A stretch of 12,443 nucleotides of DNA from Eubacteriales bacterium. GTDB lineage: Bacteria > Bacillota > Clostridia > Christensenellales > SZUA-584. Shown in pieces: positions 1 to 6,764 of this stretch; within the stretch, counting starts at the first letter, position 1; each line of letters opens with the position of its first letter. Below the pieces are notes generated by a model. It was not told where the DNA came from. It ran no database searches and was given only the letters and a program-made list of their open reading frames with translations. Location of the stretch: the NCBI GenBank assembly GCA_028711205.1, contig JAQTSP010000054.1, positions 1-12,443 of the forward strand, written 5' to 3'. A program made the translations under genes and the position numbers.

Positions 1-838
1 CACCCGACATGCTAACGCCGCCTATAACAACAGCTGCAATAACATTAAGTTCCATACCGTCGCCTGCGGATGCCTGGGCTACTGTAAGATTACCAGCGTT
101 AATGATGCCAGCCAAAGCGGCCAGAAGACCGGAAACTACATAAGCAATTATTTTGACCTTGTCAGAATTTATGCCGGAAAGTTTTGCAGCTTTCTCATTG
201 TCGCCAACGGCATAGAGGTTTCGGCCAAACACAGTCTTAGAAAGTACTATTAGTCCAATTATATAAACTAAAAACATTATGATTATTTGAATTGGGAGTT
301 GCAGGTCGTTTCCCAGCGGTATCGCACCTGCACCTAATATTCCTGAATCGCCCAGGAATTTAACGGGGATCCCTTCAGTCATAAGGAATGCGATGCCTCT
401 GGTTATCATCTGCATGCCAAGGGTCGCAATAAACGGTGCTATCCCAATCTTCACGCTAAGCAAGCCATTTGCGAGACCAATGGTAAGTCCGAACAATAAT
501 GCAATTAATGCCGCGACCCATGAATTCATTCCGAGTGAAAGAACAGCCACCGTACAGCCAGACAGCGAAAGGATTGCGCTGACAGAGAGGTCGATGCCGG
601 CAATGATTATTACCATCGCCTGGCCTACAGCCATTATACCTATAGTGGATATCTGCCTCAGTATGTTGATGATATTGGCTGTCTTCATAAAAACTGGCGC
701 AAGGATTCCGATTATAGTGCATAATGCTATGAAGATAATAAATATACCCGTTTCCTGTTTATGAAAAAGGTTTCTCAACACAGAAAAATAACGGTTCCTA
801 TACTTAAACAGCTTTTTGTTTTTTGTCTTATTCATCAT
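1..838 (-). CDS. ABC sugar transporter permease, RbsC family (partial, 3' end missing)
   Basis: This is the membrane subunit of a ribose/simple-sugar type ABC importer. The minus-strand frame is open from an ATG at 836-838 to the left edge, about 279 codons, so the C-terminus lies outside the window. The N-terminus is basic (MMNKTKNKKLFK) and is followed by several hydrophobic segments. Family landmarks are AGIDLSVSAI near residue 80, a GLANGLL helix, GIAPFIATLG, the cytoplasmic loop FGRNLYAVGDNEKAAKLSGI, and a VVIGGVSMSG segment at the cut end, all typical of RbsC/AraH/XylH-like permeases. A second ATG directly follows the first and sits about 7 nt after AAGGA, so either may be the start. 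It follows the KDG kinase by 16 nt, making it the fourth gene of the leftward operon. The ATPase and binding-protein genes are not in the window and may lie further left. The transported sugar cannot be told from the sequence. Confidence 0.9.
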   Translation of the reverse strand, partial: MMNKTKNKKLFKYRNRYFSVLRNLFHKQETGIFIIFIALCTIIGILAPVFMKTANIINILRQISTIGIMAVGQAMVIIIAGIDLSVSAILSLSGCTVAVLSLGMNSWVAALIALLFGLTIGLANGLLSVKIGIAPFIATLGMQMITRGIAFLMTEGIPVKFLGDSGILGAGAIPLGNDLQLPIQIIIMFLVYIIGLIVLSKTVFGRNLYAVGDNEKAAKLSGINSDKVKIIAYVVSGLLAALAGIINAGNLTVAQASAGDGMELNVIAAVVIGGVSMSG

Positions 839-854
839 AACTTCCTTTATATTT

Positions 855-1877
855 TTATCTTTGTACCCGTCCTGATTCATTTCCTGAAACAAGAGCTTGT
901 ACTTCCTGAACAGAACTAAAATTGTAGTCGTGCTCAATTGTCTGTTTTAAACAAGAAGCAGCAACCGCAAACTCTATGGCATCTTGCCCGTTATGATGGT
1001 TATACAGCGAGTATATTAGTGCGCCACCAAAGGAATCGCCTCCGCCCACACGGTCGATAATTTTGATATTGTACGTTTTTGAAAAGTAAGTAGAGACTCC
1101 GTCATACAGCATCCCGGCCCAGTTGTTTTCAGATGCGGATAGGCTGCCCCGCAATGTAATTGCACACATCTTTAGATGGAATCTTTCTACGAGCTGTTTA
1201 GCAACGCTAACGTAAGCGTCGTAATCCAGCTTGCCCGCATCGATGTCTGTGCGCATAGCCTTAATTCCGAATACGTCAAAAGCATCCGATTCGTTAGCTG
1301 TACATACATCCACGTATGGCATTAGTGATGACATAACTTGTCCAGCCTTCTCCCTAGTCCATAATTTACTACGGTAATTTAAATCGCAACTAATTGTAAT
1401 GCCGCGCTTCTTAGCCATTTTGCATGCCAGCATGCAAATCTCCGGAAGTTCACCGCCCAATGCGGGAGTAATCCCTGTAAAATGAAACCATTTTGTGTTG
1501 TAAAAAATTCTATCCCAGTCAAAATCGGATTGAGATGCATATGCAATTGAAGAATACGCTCTGTCATAGATAACCTTGGAAGCACGTTGCGAGGCACCCT
1601 TTTCGACAAGATATACCCCTATCCTCTGTCCGCCAATAACGATATCCGAAACGTCCACGCCATACTGCCGCATGGAATTTATCGCACACTGACCAAGCTC
1701 ATTATCCGGCAGCTTTGTGACAAACTTCGTATCTACGCCATAATTCGCAAGAGAAACGGCCACGTTTGCCTCAGCGCCTGCATATGATACTTCAAATTTA
1801 TTTGCCTGCTTAAACCGGAGATATCCCTCCGGATTCAAGCGCATCATAATTTCACCGAATGTTACAATTTTGCTCAT
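855..1877 (-). CDS. kdgK: 2-keto-3-deoxygluconate kinase, PfkB family
   Basis: It phosphorylates 2-keto-3-deoxygluconate (KDG) with ATP to give KDPG in the cytoplasm. The protein is 340 residues, normal for the family. It shows the PfkB/ribokinase fold signatures: the N-terminal FGEIMMRLNP strand, the substrate-side YAGAEANVAVSLANYG stretch near residue 32, CDLNYRSKLW near 163, and the C-terminal anion-hole and catalytic motif DRVGGGDSFGGAL, with the catalytic Asp at about residue 281. DLNYR-LW and GGGDSF are characteristic of KDG kinases within this superfamily. The ATG is preceded by AGGAG with 6 nt spacing. The gene begins 9 nt after the KDPG aldolase stop, so the two are surely co-transcribed and form a functional kinase-aldolase pair. 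A related PfkB sugar kinase with another 2-keto-3-deoxy acid as substrate is the main alternative. Confidence 0.88.
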   Translation of the reverse strand: MSKIVTFGEIMMRLNPEGYLRFKQANKFEVSYAGAEANVAVSLANYGVDTKFVTKLPDNELGQCAINSMRQYGVDVSDIVIGGQRIGVYLVEKGASQRASKVIYDRAYSSIAYASQSDFDWDRIFYNTKWFHFTGITPALGGELPEICMLACKMAKKRGITISCDLNYRSKLWTREKAGQVMSSLMPYVDVCTANESDAFDVFGIKAMRTDIDAGKLDYDAYVSVAKQLVERFHLKMCAITLRGSLSASENNWAGMLYDGVSTYFSKTYNIKIIDRVGGGDSFGGALIYSLYNHHNGQDAIEFAVAASCLKQTIEHDYNFSSVQEVQALVSGNESGRVQR

Positions 1878-1886
1878 TGCAGTCTC

Positions 1887-2558
1887 CTACTTTATACACG
1901 CAACCAATCGTCGTGCGGTTTCTTCAATCTCGCTAAACTGACCATCTGCTATATTATTTTTACTAACCAATTTTCCACCTACACCGACACCTATGCATCC
2001 TGCATCCAAGAACTTTCGGATATTTGTTTCATCGACTCCGCCTACTGCGATCAGCCGTGCTTCCGACAACGGTGCTTTTATCGCTTTGATATACGCCTCG
2101 CCGCACACACTGATAGGAAACACCTTTATGAAATTAGCACCGGCTCGTTGGGCAGTAGCAATCTCCGATGCTGTAAATGCCCCGGGTATAGATACAAGAC
2201 CAATTTCTTTCGTATAGCGAATAACCTCTTCATCAGTATTTGGTGAAACGATAAAATCAGCATGTGCGGCATTAGCGATATCAACCTGCTCTGTTGTCAT
2301 GACTGTTCCTGCGCCTATCGTAATCTTGTCGCCTAATAGCTCTTTTATCATAGTTATTTGTTTTGCTACAGCTTGATCCAAATGCGGAGCGCTCATGTTG
2401 AACGTAACCTCTACCAACTTGATTCCGCCTCTGTACAATGCTTCAGCAACCTTGCTGATTTTGCTTTCTTCAACGCCACGGATTATCGCAGTAATCTTGT
2501 TCTCAAGGATACAATTAATTATCTTCTTTTCTCGCTCAATTATTTGTTTCTCACTCAT
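1887..2558 (-). CDS. eda: KDPG / 4-hydroxy-2-oxoglutarate aldolase
   Basis: This class I aldolase cleaves 2-keto-3-deoxy-6-phosphogluconate to pyruvate and glyceraldehyde-3-phosphate. At 223 residues it has the usual length. Motifs seen in order are TAIIRG near residue 23, LVEVTFN with the general-base Glu at residue 50, GAGTV near 83, SPNTD near 105, PGAFTASE near 125, and FIKVFP with the Schiff-base Lys at residue 145, then AVGGV and GVGVGGKLV for phosphate binding. The residue four after the Glu is Asn, where the E. coli enzyme has Arg; this variant is known in other members and does not argue against function. The start follows AAAGG with 9 nt spacing. It lies 49 nt downstream of the deoC-like gene and 9 nt upstream of kdgK. 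Together with kdgK it completes the lower half of an Entner-Doudoroff or hexuronate-type pathway. Confidence 0.92.
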   Translation of the reverse strand: MSEKQIIEREKKIINCILENKITAIIRGVEESKISKVAEALYRGGIKLVEVTFNMSAPHLDQAVAKQITMIKELLGDKITIGAGTVMTTEQVDIANAAHADFIVSPNTDEEVIRYTKEIGLVSIPGAFTASEIATAQRAGANFIKVFPISVCGEAYIKAIKAPLSEARLIAVGGVDETNIRKFLDAGCIGVGVGGKLVSKNNIADGQFSEIEETARRLVACIK

Positions 2559-2607
2559 CTGCTTCTGCCTTTCTTTATACGTTTCTATACTTAATTATCT
2601 GCTGTGT

Positions 2608-3285
2608 TCAGAAAACATCATAGGATTCTATTATTTTCACTGCAGAAGTAATATTGACACCCATTCTTTCAACCCCCATGTCAACAAGGCGAGAAAAGTC
2701 TTCCCTGGTGCGTATGCCACCTGCTGCCTTAACTTTAATGTTGTCTTTACAATAATGCTTGATCTTCTTAATCCGATCTATGTTCGATCCCCCTGGAATC
2801 CAACCCGTACCAGTTTTAATGTAATCGGCGCCAACATCCATGACCAAATTACATGCCTTAAACATTTCTTCGTCGGTCAATGTGTTGATTTCGATGATAA
2901 CTTTTGTAAGAACTCTTCGTTGTATGCAGGCAATAATGGTTTCCAATTCTTTTTTAACATAATCATGGTTCTGACTTTTTAACTGTCCGATATTCATGAC
3001 GATGTCCATTTCTTCGACCCCGTCTTGGATAAGCTTCTCAGCCTCCATAACCTTGACTTCTGTAGTATGTCCACCAGAAGGAAATCCTACAGGCGCTCCT
3101 ACATATACTCCCTCAACATCCCGTAGCATTTCTGCCAACGCGGATACCCAACAAGGCAATACATGAACATTAATGAAACGATATATCTTGGCATATTCGA
3201 CTAACTTAATAATGTCTGTACAAGTATTATGTGTTTTTACAGCACTTATATCTATGTATGCTGCTGCCTCTTTGGATGTCATCAT
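2608..3285 (-). CDS. deoC: DeoC-family (deoxyribose-phosphate aldolase-like) aldolase
   Basis: This TIM-barrel class I aldolase is related to DERA, which cleaves 2-deoxyribose-5-phosphate to acetaldehyde and glyceraldehyde-3-phosphate. The protein is 225 residues. DERA landmarks are VGFPSGGHTTEVK near residue 66, EEMDIVMNIG with the catalytic-triad Asp at 94, KVIIEINTLTDEE near 128, DYIKTGTGW with the Schiff-base Lys at 157, and VKAAGGIR with the second Lys at 186. All three catalytic residues are therefore present. However, the usual N-terminal IDHT-LKP signature reads IDISAVKT, and KTSTGF reads KTGTGW, so this is a divergent subgroup whose substrate may not be deoxyribose phosphate. The start has GAGGA a few bases upstream, with a second ATG adjacent. 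It is first in the leftward operon, behind a good promoter and a probable operator. No nucleoside phosphorylase or phosphopentomutase is near. Confidence 0.85.
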   Translation of the reverse strand: MMTSKEAAAYIDISAVKTHNTCTDIIKLVEYAKIYRFINVHVLPCWVSALAEMLRDVEGVYVGAPVGFPSGGHTTEVKVMEAEKLIQDGVEEMDIVMNIGQLKSQNHDYVKKELETIIACIQRRVLTKVIIEINTLTDEEMFKACNLVMDVGADYIKTGTGWIPGGSNIDRIKKIKHYCKDNIKVKAAGGIRTREDFSRLVDMGVERMGVNITSAVKIIESYDVF

Positions 3286-3321
3286 AAATTCCTCAAGCTG
3301 CCCTTCAGGTTTAAAGAGCTT

Positions 3322-3348
3322 TTATATAATCATAATACGTTATATAAT
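3322..3348. repeat. Direct repeat TTATATAAT, two copies
   Basis: The 9-mer TTATATAAT occurs at 3322-3330 and again at 3340-3348, 18 bp apart, and partly overlaps the inverted repeat at 3344-3366. It may be a second protein-binding element or simply AT-rich leader sequence. Confidence 0.35.
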
Positions 3349-3366
3349 GATTGTAAACATCATTAT
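3344..3366. promoter_or_regulatory. Probable operator: perfect 8-7-8 inverted repeat
   Basis: ATAATGAT (3344-3351) and ATCATTAT (3359-3366) form perfect inverted arms around a 7-nt spacer TGTAAAC. The site begins 7 bp downstream of the leftward -10 box, so it overlaps or directly follows the expected transcription start, a typical repressor position. The GntR/UTRA protein encoded at 5233-5946 is the obvious candidate ligand-responsive binder (inference). Confidence 0.55.
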
Positions 3367-3372
3367 GTTTGT

Positions 3373-3401
3373 ATGATACACTGTAATATCCGCATTGTCA
3401 A
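3373..3401 (-). promoter_or_regulatory. Promoter of the deoC-like operon
   Basis: On the minus strand a consensus -35 TTGACA (3396-3401) is separated by exactly 17 bp from a -10 TATCAT (3373-3378). It points to the deoC-like gene about 88 bp downstream and is the best promoter match in the intergenic region for that direction. Confidence 0.72.
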
Positions 3402-3519
3402 CAAAAAGCTTTAGCTAGAAATTTAAAACTTGCTCTTAGATCTTTACTTTTTATTTTTTACCCGCTAAAATGTATAAAATACTCTCACTTGAAAAATCTA
3501 TGTGTAACGACTTATTTAA

Positions 3520-3548
3520 TTGACAAACATAATAATATATAATATTAT
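3520..3548 (+). promoter_or_regulatory. Promoter of the FGGY kinase-gntR unit
   Basis: The -35 TTGACA (3520-3525) and -10 TATTAT (3543-3548) are spaced by 17 bp and point to the kinase start at 3669. A second possible start signal lies downstream: an extended -10, TGTTATAAT, at 3575-3583 without a clear -35. A 10-bp palindrome TATGATCATA (3631-3640) lies between these promoters and the gene. The remainder of 3286-3668 holds no recognisable gene. Confidence 0.6.
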
Positions 3549-3668
3549 TAATTCGGTATTGTAAATTGATTAAATGTTATAATGGATTACAGGCGCATTT
3601 AAGCTCTCTTATGACCATTATTGATTTGTTTATGATCATATTTACTTGCGCAAACGTAGGAGTGATAG

Positions 3669-5198
3669 ATGAAACTTTTATCTTATGACTTAGGTACTGG
3701 CGGGGTTAAGGCTTCTCTCTATAATCAAAACCTTTTAACGTTATCAAAATCTTTTATTGAATATCCTACTTATTTCCCCACAGCCTGCATGCACGAACAA
3801 AAGCCGGCCAATTGGTTGAAAGGTATTTCCGAAAGCACGAGAGGGCTTTTGGAACAAACTAGGATCTCTCCTGAAGAAATTTGTGCTATAGCCGTTTCAG
3901 GGCATTCGTTGGTTGTTGTCCCTATAGACCATACAGGAACTATCCTTATGGAACAGGTTCCTATATGGTCCGATACGCGAGCTACCGAAGAAACAAGTGA
4001 CTTTTTTGAAAATATCAATAGCGATACATGGTATTTGACAACGGGAAATGGGTTCCCCGCTCCTTGTTATTCCTTATTTAAATTACTATGGTATAAGAAG
4101 AACATGCCTGATATGTTTAAAAGGATCTATAAGGTTCTTGGCTCCAAGGATTATATTAATTTCATGCTCACAGGCAATATATACACGGACTATTCATATG
4201 CTTCTGGTACGGGCGCATATGATCTTTTGGCACATCGTATGCGCAAGGATTTCTTAAATGCCGCAGGTATTTCACCCGATATATTCCCGGAAGTCATCCC
4301 CTCCCACCATATCGTAGGAACCCTCACAGAAGAGGCTGCTGCGTTTTTGGGGCTTTGCCCGGAAATACCTGTTGCTTGCGGAGGCGTAGACAATTCCTGT
4401 ATGGCGCTTGGTGCGGTTGGGACAGAGAATGGTAAGATATATACCTCGTTGGGTTCTTCCAGCAGGGTTGCTGTAAACTCCGACAAACCTATTTTGGATC
4501 CTGTTAAGAAGCCATATGTCTTTGCCCATATAGATGAAAAAATGTATACCTCGGAGTTTTCCATCTTCGCCGGCGGAAGTTCATTGCGCTGGATACGTGA
4601 TACGATTTGCATGGATATTACAGGTGCTGATGCATACAACCGTATGAGCAACCTTGCTACGGCCAGCCCTGTAGGAGCTAATGGGGTCTTTTTCAACCCC
4701 AGTCTGGCTGGCGGTACTTCTCAGGATAAAAGCATGAATATTCACGGTGCTTTTGTCGGCTTGACATTGGGAAATAAACGCGAAGATCTCATACGTGCCG
4801 CCATGGAAGGCATCGCTTTGAATCTTAAAACCTCTATAGAATTGTTGAAAGTTCATACATATATCAAGAATGATATCTTGTTCTCCGGTGGCGGTAGCAT
4901 GAATGACTTTTGGATGCAGATGTTTGCAGATGTATTTGACATGAACATTATTAAAACAAATATAGACCAGGATGCCGCTTCTGTAGGTGCTGCAGCTATT
5001 TGCGCTCGGGCAATAGGAATCTGGTCAGATTACAGCAGAATACCTCAATTACATCATGTGGAGAAGATTTTTGAACCCAACAAAAAAAATGTCGCCAGGT
5101 ATAGAAGCCTCTACCCGATATTTTCACACATATGTGACATCCTAGCTGATTTAGGGGATTATTCTGCAGAGGCTACGAATAAAAACCTTGAAAACTAA
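3669..5198 (+). CDS. FGGY-family carbohydrate kinase (xylulokinase-like)
   Basis: It phosphorylates a sugar, probably a ketose or polyol, with ATP in the cytoplasm. The 509 residues form the two actin-like domains of FGGY kinases. The N-terminal phosphate loop is YDLGTGGVKASLY (6-18), AVSGHS (75-80) and WSDTRA (100-105) line the sugar pocket, CGGVDNSCMALGA carries the catalytic Asp at 241, TSLGSSSRVAV is near 259, and the C-terminal ATP-side motif SGGGSMNDFWMQMFADV is followed by DQDAASVGAAA. The layout is closest to xylulokinases, but the usual xylulokinase GQMHG motif is not present, so specificity is undecided. AGGAG lies 6 nt before the ATG. The gene heads the rightward unit and is followed by the GntR regulator, which suggests that kinase and regulator respond to the same sugar as the leftward operon. 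Confidence 0.88.
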   Translation: MKLLSYDLGTGGVKASLYNQNLLTLSKSFIEYPTYFPTACMHEQKPANWLKGISESTRGLLEQTRISPEEICAIAVSGHSLVVVPIDHTGTILMEQVPIWSDTRATEETSDFFENINSDTWYLTTGNGFPAPCYSLFKLLWYKKNMPDMFKRIYKVLGSKDYINFMLTGNIYTDYSYASGTGAYDLLAHRMRKDFLNAAGISPDIFPEVIPSHHIVGTLTEEAAAFLGLCPEIPVACGGVDNSCMALGAVGTENGKIYTSLGSSSRVAVNSDKPILDPVKKPYVFAHIDEKMYTSEFSIFAGGSSLRWIRDTICMDITGADAYNRMSNLATASPVGANGVFFNPSLAGGTSQDKSMNIHGAFVGLTLGNKREDLIRAAMEGIALNLKTSIELLKVHTYIKNDILFSGGGSMNDFWMQMFADVFDMNIIKTNIDQDAASVGAAAICARAIGIWSDYSRIPQLHHVEKIFEPNKKNVARYRSLYPIFSHICDILADLGDYSAEATNKNLEN

Positions 5199-5232
5199 TA
5201 AAAAATTTTTATATTCAAGAGGGAGAAACAGT

Positions 5233-5946
5233 ATGTCTACAATTCCAGCGTACAGGAAAGTTTATGCAGAGATCAAACAAATGATTAAAGATGGATATTA
5301 TAAAACCGGGATCTATCTGCCTACAGAAACAGAACTTGGGCAAAAATTCGAAACCAGTCGCACCACTATCAGAAGAGCAATCTCTCTGCTGGCTGCCGAG
5401 GGCTATATTTCTGTTATGCAAGGACGTGGTACTGAGGTAAGGGATATTTCTGCAACTCAGAAGCTAAATTGCGTGACTTCTTTTACAGAAACACTTTTGC
5501 AAAAAGGTTATAAGGTCTCCACACAGGGTATTTCGGTGGAACGAATTAAGGCGGATGAACACATAGCTGAGAAACTTAAAATAAATCCTTCTGACTACAT
5601 ATATCATATTGAACGTGTACAATGCGCCGATGGAAATCCTATTGCAATTATGGAGAATTTTCTATGTACAAAACTAATTCCAAACTTTGAGGACAATCAT
5701 AGAACTTTTTTGAGTTTATATTCTGTATTGGAAAAACAATATGGTATAAAGATTGATGATGCTTATCAGACACTCAGCGCTACCAGTGCAAGTTTTACAA
5801 AATCCCAGATTCTTTTAGTTCCTGTCGGTTCTCCATTACTTGTGAGTAAGCGAGTTACATATTCCAACGGTGCTCCCCTCGATTATTCTATATTACATAT
5901 TATTGCCGATAGATACAGTTACAGTGTTTATCTCAGCGGCCGCTGA
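5233..5946 (+). CDS. GntR-family transcriptional regulator with UTRA domain (HutC subfamily)
   Basis: This is a DNA-binding repressor or activator responding to a small metabolite, probably a sugar phosphate of the locus. The 237 residues comprise an N-terminal winged helix-turn-helix (about 8-72; LPTETELGQKFETSRTTIRR, EGYISVMQGRGTEV) and a C-terminal UTRA effector domain (about 95-230; YIYHIERVQCADGNPIAIM, GSPLLVSKRVTYSNGAPLDY). I chose the ATG at 5233 because AGAGGGAG lies 7 nt upstream and the protein then starts just before the wHTH. An in-frame TTG at 5188 inside the kinase gene would add 15 unsupported residues. It starts 34 nt after the kinase stop, so the two are co-transcribed. Likely targets are the shared intergenic region and its inverted repeat at 3344-3366. 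Confidence 0.9.
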   Translation: MSTIPAYRKVYAEIKQMIKDGYYKTGIYLPTETELGQKFETSRTTIRRAISLLAAEGYISVMQGRGTEVRDISATQKLNCVTSFTETLLQKGYKVSTQGISVERIKADEHIAEKLKINPSDYIYHIERVQCADGNPIAIMENFLCTKLIPNFEDNHRTFLSLYSVLEKQYGIKIDDAYQTLSATSASFTKSQILLVPVGSPLLVSKRVTYSNGAPLDYSILHIIADRYSYSVYLSGR

Positions 5947-6006
5947 CTTGTTGGAATATGTAATTTATTTGACCATCTCCAGTAACGATATATTCACAAA
6001 ATATTA

Positions 6007-6222
6007 TTAAATGGCCTGAAGAAAGACATCCGGCAATCTCCCTGCCATCAGATTATCGCGGACGAACTGGAGTGTGCGCTCTACTTTGCCTTTTGTCTGT
6101 CCCCGATATGGACGGCATAGCACAGGCTTGAAGCCGCAGAAACGGGCAAATTCCTCATATGAGAAAACTTTTACGAAGATAATCAGTTGCTTGAATGCTA
6201 TGAATATTTTCGAATGTTTCAT
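6007..6222 (-). pseudogene. IS21-family IstA transposase fragment
   Basis: A 71-codon minus-strand frame contains EEFARFCGFKPVLCRPYRG followed by QTKGKVERTLQFVRDNLMAGRLPD. This matches the region of IstA (IS21 family) around the last catalytic Glu of the DDE triad, which lies in KGKVE. The first two catalytic Asp residues, the N-terminal HTH and the C-terminal domain are all absent, and the last few codons (DVFLQAI) no longer look like IstA. No IstB helper ATPase is nearby. It is a decayed internal fragment of roughly 150-200 bp, not a functional gene. The first 20 or so codons show no clear similarity and may be unrelated sequence. Confidence 0.75.
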
Positions 6223-6356
6223 TTGTGTTGTTATAAATTAGTTATATTTCTTTTTACTTGCCCTTGAACTCTATATTCGACCAAATATTTATTTTTTTCT
6301 ATTCATTATTTAATAATAAAAATTTATTAGAAAAAAATGAGAATATGCTACTTACT

Positions 6357-6388
6357 CAACCACTGTCGGCTAAAGCCGACAGTGGTTG
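6357..6388. repeat. Long perfect hairpin, 14-bp arms
   Basis: CAACCACTGTCGGC (6357-6370) and GCCGACAGTGGTTG (6375-6388) are perfect inverted arms around TAAA. The hairpin lies just past the 3' end of the IS200-type transposase remnant, where these elements carry their right-end hairpin. It has no T-tract on either strand typical of an intrinsic terminator. Right-end recognition structure of an IS200/IS605-like element or a REP-like repeat are the two best readings. Confidence 0.7.
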
Positions 6389-6392
6389 GTGG

Positions 6393-6406
6393 GCGGCTGA
6401 AGCCGC
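6393..6406. repeat. Second short hairpin sharing the same core
   Basis: GCGGCT-GA-AGCCGC lies directly after the transposase remnant stop codon. Its core CGGCTGAAGCCG differs by a single base from the core CGGCTAAAGCCG of the larger hairpin at 6357-6388, so the two appear to be related copies. Confidence 0.6.
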
Positions 6407-6637
6407 TTAAAAATCATCTACGCTGAAATTATCCGTTTTCTGATTCTCCATTATATCCTGATTTTTTATAAATTCTATTATTACTTTGTCTGTCACTTTG
6501 CCGCTGCTAGCCACAAAATATCCCCTTGCCCATAGGTGTTGTCCCCAAAATTGCTTGTTCAATTCTTTATACTCCATCTGCAGCTTTCTGGAGGTGAATT
6601 CCTTTATATATTGCATTAAGCAAGCGTAAATCCTCAC
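6407..6637 (-). pseudogene. IS200/IS605-type Y1 transposase (TnpA) C-terminal remnant
   Basis: Similarity to TnpA of the IS200 group begins at about residue 8 (MQYIKEFTSRKLQ, from 6616) and runs through FWGQHLWARGYFVASSG and VTDKVIIEFIKNQ. Only about the last half of a normal 140-150 residue transposase remains. The N-terminal part with the HUH metal-binding motif is missing, and the upstream sequence does not supply it in any frame I could follow. In the family the catalytic tyrosine lies in a YIxNQ motif near this position. Here the codon is TTT and the motif reads FIKNQ, so the nucleophile is lost as well. It lies on the same strand as the IS21 fragment. It cannot transpose by itself. Confidence 0.8.
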
Positions 6638-6676
6638 AGGTCATCAGCGACCTCTGCTTCGAAAAATAAAATGATT

Positions 6677-6696
6677 TGTGTCCAAAATGTGTCCAA
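6677..6696 (+). repeat. Tandem repeat TGTGTCCAA, two copies
   Basis: TGTGTCCAA occurs at 6677-6685 and 6688-6696, an 11-bp period. It lies about 30 bp outside the tRNA-Gln terminator on the accessory side. Short tandem motifs of this sort beside tRNA terminators recall the arm sites of integrated elements, but no integrase gene is visible here. Confidence 0.4.
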
Positions 6697-6725
6697 TTGC
6701 CCATTTCCAATATTCCAAGATAAGC

Positions 6726-6760
6726 AAAAACCCCGTAACCATCGCGGTTTCCGGGGTTTT
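6726..6760 (-). terminator. Rho-independent terminator of the tRNA/6S operon
   Basis: On the minus strand AAAACCCCG and CGGGGTTTTT pair around an inner ACC/GGT stem, giving a GC-rich hairpin that ends in a T-run. It begins 5 nt after the CCA end of tRNA-Gln, so it ends the tRNA-Val, 6S-like RNA, tRNA-Gln transcript. Confidence 0.88.
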
Positions 6761-6764
6761 CTTC

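Noticed and set aside
393..764. A 123-codon plus-strand frame opposite the permease gene
   Set aside because: It is the shadow of the RbsC-type permease, whose minus-strand translation carries the conserved motifs.
3497..3515. Possible catabolite-repression (cre) site around TGTGTAACGACTTA
   Set aside because: The match to the cre pattern breaks in the centre, with one base missing between the half-sites, and no other cre-like site was found in the divergent promoter region.
5934..5945. 12-bp palindrome CAGCGGCCGCTG at the end of the gntR gene
   Set aside because: It lies inside the last codons, has no T-tract and no loop, so it is neither a terminator nor a clear binding site.
6223..6350. 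AT-rich stretch between the two transposase remnants searched for a gene or origin
   Set aside because: No frame of useful length with a ribosome binding site, no repeated boxes; it looks like degraded intergenic sequence.
6640..6656. Small hairpin AGGTC-ATCAGC-GACCT upstream of the TnpA remnant as an IS left-end structure
   Set aside because: Arms of only 5 bp and no matching counterpart; it may be the left-end hairpin joined by an internal deletion, but the evidence is too thin to call.
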